Shown here piece after piece: positions 55,177 through 64,000 of a DNA stretch of 64,000 nucleotides (the first letter of the stretch is position 1; each line of letters opens with the position of its first letter). The notes beneath the pieces were generated by a model that worked only from the letters and a program-made list of their open reading frames with translations, ran no database searches and was not told where the DNA came from. The stretch spans positions 9,612,567 through 9,676,566 of the forward strand of contig NC_021681.1 in NCBI RefSeq assembly GCF_000247815.1, given 5' to 3'. The DNA is from Ficedula albicollis. Taxonomy: Eukaryota; Chordata; Aves; Passeriformes; Muscicapidae. Made by a program: the position numbers and the translations under genes.

Positions 55177-55350
55177 AATTTTGTCAACACTGTATTTAAA
55201 GTTGAGGAAAGAGAAGTCACCCCTATGGAGATGGAATTTGTCAACACTGTATTTAAAGTTGAGGAAAGAGGAGTCACCCCTATGGAGATGGAAGTAACTG
55301 TATTTAAAGTTGAGGAAAGAGAAGTCACCCCTATGGAGATGGAATTAAAT
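55177..55350 (+). repeat. Three-copy tandem repeat, 57- and 51-bp spacing
   Basis: Three copies share TGTATTTAAAGTTGAGGAAA and GTCACCCCTATGGAGATGGA. The matching TGTATTT starts are at 55191, 55248 and 55299. Both spacings are multiples of three, so frames stay open across all copies on both strands (plus strand VFKVEEREVTPMEME; minus strand SSTLNTV). I find no splice context or family match and treat it as a non-coding minisatellite. Confidence 0.9.
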
Positions 55351-56237
55351 TAATAGCTGGAGGCATTTTTCCTAAAGCTGATTACAGTGAGTATTTCATA
55401 CCACTCAGCTCTGACCATAGCGCTGTTGCTGTTACTTTTCCAGGCACTGCTGCCTGTGAGCTGCTCCAGCAGTGTTCTGTCCACTTCAGCTGTCATCATA
55501 TTCACCAAAAAACCTTCAGTGACAACTTACAGAAACTGCTTTTGCAGGGTCACCCTGTAGCCTTTTGGTAAAGGAAAGAGTGCCCCTTTCACTGAACTCT
55601 TGTTCATTGTGGCTCATTTGCTTTCTGCTCTTCCTGCTGTGGTGACTCATCTGACCCTGGCCATCAACCTTGTGCTTTGTTTTGGAATGTGAGCTCAGTG
55701 GTGGCGGAAGGACCTGCTGGATCTGTCAGTCAGTGGCAGCTTTGTACAACTGCCTCAAGGAAAGAACTGTGCAGAGCCCACTGAACTTCTGGGGGAGAGG
55801 GGGTTGCTGAAATCTGCTGGTTCCTTGTTACTGGTGCAGATGCCAAGGAAGCACAGGAGCCTGTTTGGGGCTGCCATGCTTGGGGAATAGTTGGACACAG
55901 TACATCTCATGTTGAGCCCATGAGCTCAGTATTCTGCACACCACCACCTTGGTAGGCCTGACAGTTTGATTTAATGGGCTACAATTATTTTAGAAGCTCG
56001 GCAAACAGATTGTTACTTATATAAGCAAATAATGCATTTGACCTACTTATGTTAGCTGTAAATAGAAGATAGGCATTGCTGTGGATCTGAAAAATGAGGA
56101 GTCTCATATCTCTGGATAAATCATTCAGGACTTTTCATATAGTAATTACTAGAGTTCTGGTCTGGTTGGTTGTGAACCAAAACAACAAATCAAGTGAACA
56201 AATACAGACTACTTTTCTAGATTAATAAAGTAGGTGA

Positions 56238-56281
56238 GTTAAACTTACTATTTAATTTAGTTAAACTTACTATTTCATTTA
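56238..56281 (+). repeat. Tandem duplication, 22-bp period
   Basis: GTTAAACTTACTATTT occurs twice, at 56238 and 56260, with one base difference in the tail. Confidence 0.85.
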
Positions 56282-56462
56282 GCATTTGCTCTTGCTCTAG
56301 CTTGATTTTTTTCTTTACCATTTCTCCAGTAAATAATGTTAGAGTTCACTACTTGGGTCCTTGTCCTGATTTTAGAAATCCCATAGAGCCAGGAAGTCTT
56401 GCAGAGATTTGTTTCATTCAGTGTGTCTGTGAGCACTGGGTCAGAGAGCCTGTGTGCTGTAC

Positions 56463-56546
56463 CTTCTCCAAGAAGTTCATGAAAGTTCAGCAAATTATTT
56501 CCCACTTCTCCAAGAAGTTCATGAAAGTTCAGCAAATGATTTCCCA
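56463..56546 (+). repeat. Tandem duplication, 42-bp period
   Basis: Copies at 56463-56504 and 56505-56546 begin CTTCTCCAAGAAGTTCATG and differ at one position (AAATTATTT versus AAATGATTT). Confidence 0.9.
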
Positions 56547-56627
56547 CATTGTTGCCCTCAGCTGTCACAGCCAGTAATCAATAGCAGTGTTGTTCCTGTG
56601 AAGCCAGGAGCTGCATTCAGACTGAAG

Positions 56628-56717
56628 TCTGCCTCTGTTTACAGGAGCATCGACAGATAATACCACAGAGGACTCTGCCTCTGTTTACAGGAGCATCGAC
56701 AGATACCACAGAGGACT
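56628..56717 (+). repeat. Tandem duplication, 46-bp period
   Basis: Copies at 56628-56673 and 56674-56717 begin TCTGCCTCTGTTTACAGG. The second lacks about three bases within GATAATACC. The CTGTTTACAG segments resemble 3' splice sites but lead into no recognisable exon. Confidence 0.88.
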
Positions 56718-58189
56718 TTCAGTGCCTTTGGGCAGCAGGTAACAGGAATTAGCAACTCAGCCCTCAAAGGCTCACTGCTATCGTGGTGCCCTCTGCACAC
56801 CAAGCTTACGTGATGTAGGCATGTCTTGATGGGACTTAGCTCTTCACACACCACAAGAAGCTTCCCTTTCTGGACAGAGAAGAGATCTTTTCTTTCTACA
56901 GGTCAACAGAAATGCTGCTGCACTTGGAGCCGTCCCATGGCACAGCCTGTAGAAACTCAGAACACCACCATCTTCTGTGTGATAGTCAGGGAACATCTAC
57001 AGGGTAGCTGCAGAGAGGGAGAAGGGGCAGCTAGTGCAGGCTGGCAGCTCCATGAGAACTGCAAACAAAAATGCTGATTTGGGGAGGTGGGGAAGGCTGG
57101 TGTCACTGATTGTTCTCTCTGTGAAGTGCAGTCAGTTTGTGGGGAGCTATAAGAATAGAGCAATAGCAGTTAATTCACAGTAAACCAGCTAACTTTTCAA
57201 GTTTCATTTTCCCAATGTCATGACTCCATAAATGGTACTATAAATTAGAAGGGCTTTACTGATGTTTTTGCCCTGTGGCTATTTTACTGTACTCTGCTGT
57301 GAACATGCTTAACCCCTCAATACTCCAGCTCTATACAGGTTCCTACATGAGAGGCACAAACAAACAAGCACAGAGACTTTGTAAATTAATTTGTCTGCAT
57401 GCATGATTCAATATTTCTGCTTGCACATTCTTCACTAATGATGCTTGTGATAGATTCCCATACCAACTGCCTTTCTCTAGAATTCCTTCAGCGTATATAG
57501 AGTTACAGAAATTTTTATTGTCACTGTAACACTAGTTGCAAAACCTGTTTTGCTTATTGCAGACTTCAGAATGAACCAGAACTTTGAAAATACTCGTTAC
57601 ATGTGTGGGCAGCATGAGGATCTTTCCCCAGTAATCCTCCCACCTCTCTGTCCTCAAAGCCTCTTCCATTGGAACTTCTATAACTTAAACTCATGTAATG
57701 CCAGAGATCTGGCCCCTTATATGTGGTCATATTAGTTCAAGGAGATTTTTCTAGATGGGTACCCAGAGAGTAACCTAAAAGAAGTTGCTGTGAGATTTTC
57801 ATCTGCCTCCATTTGCACTCAGCACATCAGTTTTCCTGTAAAAGGAGGATGATTCAAATTGACTGTTCTTTCCTTAATTATCCAAAGTCTTGCTTTTCTA
57901 CCTTACCAGGCCTGTGCTGGCTGACAATAACTTTTAGCCTCAGTGAATAGTACAGAACAGCTTGACTGCAAATAATTTTTAATTATTTCCCAAATGCCCT
58001 ATTTTTTTTTCTTTTTTGCCTATTCAATATTATCTGGAAAAATCAGGGATATCAATTACTCAGTCTTTAAAAGGACTAGGATGTGAAGTTCAAAATATAA
58101 GAGAGCACGAGGCTGGGCATTCAGGAGGAGACATTCCCTTTGTAATTGTTTGAAAGTTTTTGGAGAGTGCTGTGAAGGAGAAAACCTGG

Positions 58190-58620
58190 AAGTCAGTCTG
58201 CTCTGGGATGTGGCAGTTTGGGTAGGGACTCTCTGCCTCATGCTGATACTGCAAAGGTTTTGACACATCCTGTCACTTCTGGGTCTGCCCTTGTCTTGAT
58301 GCTGCAGAGCAAAGGTCTGGCATCCCCTGCTGTGCTGGGAGGAGGTTCTGGCAGCAAGGCACTGGTGCCCATGGCTGGCTCTTGTGAGCCCCAGGAAGGT
58401 ATGATGACCTTGGCGTATGCAGAGTGTAAGGGGCTGTGGTGCAGGGGCTGGGAGTTCAGTTTTGTGGCCCAGATACACAGCCCTGGGCTGAACCTGGAAG
58501 CAGGATATCTCCAACCAGCCTGTCAGCTGCAGGGGTTGTACTGCTGGAGCAATGCAGAGCTGGATTTAACTGCAGGCCCTGATTCTGCTCTCTGTTGTAC
58601 TGATGTTTAATTCTGGAGTG
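58190..58620. other. Moderately GC-rich intronic stretch
   Basis: Overlapping open frames of 130 (plus) and 152 (minus) codons occupy this stretch. Neither has a recognisable motif, and both appear to result from locally low stop-codon density. I see no exon boundary that would support either. Confidence 0.25.
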
Positions 58621-59377
58621 TCACTCCCAGAGCCACAAGCTCTTCACCACTTTGAATTAGAGAAGAAATCAATCATTCTAAAAGCCAAAAGAAGTCATAG
58701 CCAAAATAAAGGGACCTGAATACTTTTGAGAAAGTATTCTTAATCAAAGCCTTGAGACATACAAGAAGCACAACAGTATTATTTTATGACACTGACTTTT
58801 AGTCCTTTCATTTTGAGTTTTGTCCTCTTTAAATGCCCAAATAATTTCCATTAAGAGCTAATAGATTCAGGGGGGGAAGGAATAGGTGCTGCTTGAAGTC
58901 ATCATGCTGAAACCACCTATTGCCTGTTTGAATTAATCAGATGGTCCTTTTATTCCTCCCATGTGCTTCCCTCCTTTTAGAGCATCTTTTGGGAAAGTAG
59001 GAGGTAACCTGCAGGGAATGGCCTGGTGTCCATGAGGACAATGCTATTTTGAGAGCCAGATTATTTTCCTTGAGAGAAATGCATTCTCTGATGTTACTTC
59101 GAATTACTGATGATGCTTCATTAATTACTTGCTGAGATGCATCTTTGTGTGTATATTTTATTGCTGTTCACAGTGTAGGAATGTTTGCCTTCAGACATTT
59201 CTTGGAGAAGAAAAGATGCATTTTCAACACTGCATGTCGCCAATAACTACATTTAATTTTTTTTCCTACTGTTGCTTTCCAATGATAAGAAGCCTTGTGC
59301 AAGTTTTGATATAAACAAATAAATAAAAATAAAACCCTTGTGTAAAATACCTTAGAGCCTAACATGGCAGAAGAGAA

Positions 59378-59420
59378 ATATTGGAAGGTATAATGATATA
59401 TCTATATATTGGAAGGTATA
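59378..59420 (+). repeat. Short direct repeat, 28-bp spacing
   Basis: ATATTGGAAGGTATA occurs at 59378 and 59406 in AT-rich sequence. Confidence 0.7.
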
Positions 59421-62400
59421 AAATATTAGGAGGCAAAATGATAGATGAAGCCCCATGGCCCGTGAAAAGAGATGAATTAAACTCAGGTCTCCTGAGTACC
59501 AATCTTTTGCACAGTTCAGATAACTGTGCCTTTTAAAAATCAGTTTCACTAAGACTATTCAAACTTCATCTACAGAGATAATGAAATCCAACCCAATATA
59601 AGCACTGGTGCACGAATGCACTTAAGATCCTGTGCAAGTAACCCCACTGGCATTAATGAAATGAACTGCTTGTTCATAGACTTGAACTTGTACATATATC
59701 TATAGGCTCTATACTACCCTAAAGCTGGAAGTTCTTTTTAGAGTTATGTGATGTAAATCAGAATCTGTGCATCTGTGATTCAGTATCCAGCACATTCAGG
59801 GTTTAATTAAAGAAATTCTATTTCCTTTCTCTCCTGGAGGCTCTTTTTGATAGAGGTACTCCCCAAAACATAGCAAGATTAATTCCTTTTGCATTTAAAG
59901 TCACAAATTTAAGATTTTTTAAAAAAAAATTAGGTCCCAAATCATTCCTTCATTGAATATATAGCCTCTTGTAGAAATTGAAAGGGAACAATTTTCCTGT
60001 TTGTGGTTTTATTCTCTTTGTTACAGTGAACAGAACATCTCACTGGATTGGTCTGTAGAATGCAAAAGCTGGAAAACACCCAAAGGACAATATAAAATAG
60101 CAAAATTAATTTTAATTTATAGATATTTTCACTCATTCCTTATAGAGAGATCAAATAATAAACAACAGTCTAACAACATATTTTCATATTTCAGTCTCTC
60201 CTTAAAGAATAAAAAAATACTTCAGAAGGATAATACCAGAAGCATTGTCTATTTCCAAAATTAACTATGAAAGGGAGATTATCTGGGCATGTCTGAAAGC
60301 TATGCATAACCTTTGCACTACAAATATTTTAAAAATGTCATATTCTCCTCATTCAGTAGAGCTTCCATGAGGCTATTTTAGGCACTGTGGTTCTTGCTTA
60401 GAGATGAGACCTGCAGTTACTAGAGCTGCATCTCATGTTTCCCTTGATGTTTGTTTGAGCCAGGTGGTTGCTTGGAAGGAGAGCCCTACTAAACATGGAG
60501 AGTTCACTTTTGTCTGCAAGGATCATTGTGCCTGCAGTTTATGAGCTGGGGCAGCTTGGGTGGTTCTGGTGCAAGCAAGGAGGTGCTGGCACAGCATTCA
60601 GAGCTCTGAGCTGGGGCAGCTCCTGTGGGGACAGAGGACCATGGAGCAAGTTCTGGGCGTCATCCCCTGAGCACCTCCCATGTGCTCCCACTCCTCACAG
60701 GCCTCTGCTGCCGTTTGTGTGTGTGTGTCTGTAATGGAAGCACTCACAAGAGGTGAGTGCACTTTGAGATGGATGCTTGAGGAAAGCATTGTTTCTTTCC
60801 CTGCTGGGGAAAGGAACAATTCTTTCATTTCTTCCACTTAGCTTTGGCTCAGGACTGGTGTGCTCTGATGTATACAAGTGGCAGAGTCTCAACACAAGTT
60901 ACAGGCAACAGTTGCAACAAGGACATGGTAATTCATGTTGAGAAGCACTTAATTACTCCAAGTTTAGAGCAGACAACACGGTAGGATGTGTATCACCAAT
61001 ATGGCACCGTAGTTTGCTTTTCATAGGAGTTTATGTTCCCAGCAGGCACCGAATGCTTTTTCTGCCTGATAAATGTCAAGTACTTTAAGCAATCTTGCCT
61101 GTTCCTCCCTGGAGATTGCCAAATAATTTCCTTTCATTGGGTATGGGATCTTGCCAGGGCTTCTGCATTCATGCACATTTATCCCTGCCAAATGTTGGGA
61201 ACACAGGAACTGCACAAATACTCCCTGCTCCTTTCATTAGCCTTGCACAGCTCTGCTTAGCTGCAGGATTCCTGTTACTTTTCTCTGTTGTTTTGGGCTG
61301 GACCAGTAGTTCATGATCCATATTCCATTAACAGGTGTGCTGTAGAGTTCAGCCCTTGCCAGGGAGCTGTATTTCAGAGTAGAAACTGTTAAATGAATTT
61401 AAATGTCTTGTATCATAGCCTTGTTAAAGATAATTCAGTTTGCCTCCTGAATATCCTCCTTCAGCTGAGGGAGTTTCTAGTGGGTATGAACCTATTTCTA
61501 GTAATGATAAAAAGCTTTCTTTTTTATTAACTCTGTGCATTTACCTCTTTATTTTCTCTAGGGAGTCTTATAGCAGCAAATATTCATGGTCTGTGCAGCA
61601 TATAGAAAGTACTTTTAAAGGTTTATAAAATACTTAAACAATTTAGTTTAAAATTCTAGTTTGAAAAGTCCAATTTGTCATGAAAGGTAAAAGATCTCAG
61701 TATCACACCACCCCCTGGAAATAGATGGTTTAGTCAAATAAACTACACAGAGGAAATATTCTTTAAATGGCAAATGGAAAGTAAATCACATTGTCATGTT
61801 TTACCCTGTCTCATACAGCAAAACCAGGTCATTTGACCTTTTTGTTGATAATGTCACCAATATATTCTAGGCTAATGCTACATATCATGCAATGGCAGAT
61901 AAGGCTCTGTGTGTCATTGTGGTACTTAATTTCAACCCATGCAAAAATACAAGACTAGATGGCAGAATGTCAATTGTTTTTCCTAGACATTTCTCATTGC
62001 CTCATTTGTAATGCAATAACCTGTGGATGTTGTATATGGGAACTCCAACACCCAAGGACAGGTTTAGCCCATGTAGAAGAACTTCTTCAGCTGGATAAAA
62101 GTTGTGAAAATGGAATGAGGGAAGAGGAAAATATGCTTTTCCCAGCAATTTAAAAACACAGTACTTTAGAACACTTTTGGCTGGTTTTAGAAAAAAATAT
62201 CATTTAACATTAGCCTTGAATGATCACAGCACAAGATTAACTCAGCTTTTGATTATTTTGTCCATCATTAACATCCATCCAGATAAAGACATCAAAGAGT
62301 GGGGTTGTGGCTGTAAGACAGAGCACATTCTCAGCGTGACACCTGTGGCACAGAAGATGTAAAAGGCAGCACTGGGAACAGGGATCTGAGGAAGCAGAGG

Positions 62401-63345
62401 AGCAGGAAATGTTCCTTTCTCAGGTATCCATTAGTGATGGTAGCGTGGTGCAAAGGGAATTGAAGGCTGTGAGAAGCCTGTGTTACAAAACACAGGATTT
62501 TCAAATGTAGCTGAAGTAGAGTTCAGGTCATGTACAACATGTTCACAAATGATCAGGCAGTTTGTGCCAGTTTCATTGACGGTCTCTTCATTTTAATGAC
62601 AGCAATCTGAATAAGATTGGTTTTGATAGGATTGTGAATCAGATTAACAGAGGTTGGAGAGGGGACTGAGATCAAGTTTATGGTAGTATAATATATAAAA
62701 AAACATAATACACAAATAAGACACCAAACAGAAATGAAGTAGTGATTTAGCTGGAATCAGGCAAGAAAAATCTGCTAGTATTGTCAAATACATCACAAGT
62801 AATATTTTCTGCAAAGCCCAAATGATTCTGGTAGCCTACATCTTATTCCCAAAAGTCTAGCCTAATACATTCAAGAAAATTAATTTGGGTTAATTAAAAA
62901 GACAAATTTAAAATGCATTAGGATATATCCACATAGTGAAAAACTATCAAGCTACCAAACACTACACTGTGGTAGCTTTTGCATGTCCCTAGCCTGCTGC
63001 AAAGTGGAACACATTAATTGGAACCATCATGAAAGTATAATATTATTTTTTGAGTCTTTTTTTCCTTTTAATTCAGGCAAGATTTCTTTTGCTTTTTTCT
63101 TTGTTGTGCCTTAGTTATGTGTTAAGCTAAAACAAATGCTGCTAACAAAGAGCAGTCTCATTACTTTATATATGCACACATTCACAGCTCCTTATTTCTG
63201 GAAAAACTTTTTTATCATCTGCCTTTACTGCTACACTTTGTGGGAATTGAACAGAAGTTATTCAGCAGATCAAAGCACAAGTGTGACAAAGTGATAACAC
63301 AGTTTGAATTCTCCTCTGATAGTGACCAAATCACATTAGTAAGGT

Positions 63346-63373
63346 ACTTTAATGCAGGTGTCTTCCAGCTCTG
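63346..63373 (+). repeat. 28-bp direct repeat, upstream copy
   Basis: An exact 28-bp match, beginning ACTTTAATGCAGG and ending CCAGCTCTG, recurs at 63709-63736. After this copy the sequence continues normally with AGCCAGC. Confidence 0.9.
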
Positions 63374-63708
63374 AGCCAGCATCCTCCCAGACTCAAAATG
63401 CTGTCTTTGAGCTGGAGGAGTACTGCCTCATTGCTGGCTTTAGGAATATATTTATGGCTGTTTCTAAAAGAGGCTTTTCAACTCCATGAGTGCTGCCTGC
63501 CTGGTTTAGCATCAGACATTTGTTGGCTGTTTGCTGATAGGTCAGCAGAAGGGGTCTGGAAATTTCTCTGAGTATTGAGTTCAAACTGACAGATATGCAG
63601 TAGTGAATTACAAGGAACAACAAAATTTGGTAAGGCAGGAAAGCTACCATTCTAACCTGGCTACAAGTTTAGTTTTGTTTTTGTTTGTTTGAACTGGGGA
63701 ACTTACCA

Positions 63709-64000
<292 letters not shown>

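Larger units (their letters stand above)
56718..63345. other. Intronic sequence with no gene seen
   Basis: Short frames without family features. A brief GT dinucleotide run occurs near 60716-60728 and one short direct repeat at 59.4 kb. Confidence 0.6.

Noticed and set aside
55177..55350. CRISPR-like array
   Set aside because: Three direct copies with no distinct spacers, in vertebrate DNA. It is a minisatellite.
58056..58610. Overlapping 152- and 130-codon frames on opposite strands
   Set aside because: No domain, no splice boundaries and no family resemblance. Chance frames in a GC-richer stretch.

Overview
The window looks like nuclear DNA from a vertebrate, most likely a bird. It is mostly AT-rich, CpG-poor intronic sequence with very low coding density. 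It has no recognisable Alu-like SINE or L1 sequence. The one transposon remnant I can support is a CR1-type LINE 3' tail at about 33461-33550, which fits a bird or other sauropsid. The species cannot be named from the sequence.

Only one protein-coding segment is convincing: an internal exon at 45620-45918 (+). Its 99 complete codons closely match the N-terminal part of NYAP2, a neuronal adaptor that links tyrosine phosphorylation to PI3-kinase. The exon has a good acceptor and donor, and its flanking intron phases are 2 and 1. I found no other NYAP2 exon. The window therefore appears to hold at least 45 kb of the intron before this exon and at least 18 kb of the intron after it. The first-methionine exon and the large downstream exon should lie outside.

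Two places in the upstream intron stand out by base composition. The first is a true CpG-island-like segment at about 11165-11700, with about 37 CpGs in 360 bp. Its best splice donor is on the minus strand, so it may be an alternative or antisense promoter. The second is a smaller CpG cluster at about 965-1195 containing a near-perfect RFX X-box palindrome.

The window is unusually rich in short direct tandem duplications. I count about a dozen, with periods from 22 to 244 bp, including an almost perfect 244-bp pair at 18692-19179 and a three-copy array at 55177-55350. Hairpin-forming sequence lies at 124-261 and 14894-14939.

The most abnormal feature is three pure poly-C runs: 493 bp, 554 bp, and at least 264 bp cut off by the window end. 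Each sits in or beside low-complexity or duplicated sequence. The third follows a 28-bp exact copy of sequence found 363 bp upstream. I read these as probable assembly or gap-closing artefacts. All the long proline or glycine open frames in the window come from them. I found no convincing new multi-gene biological system here.
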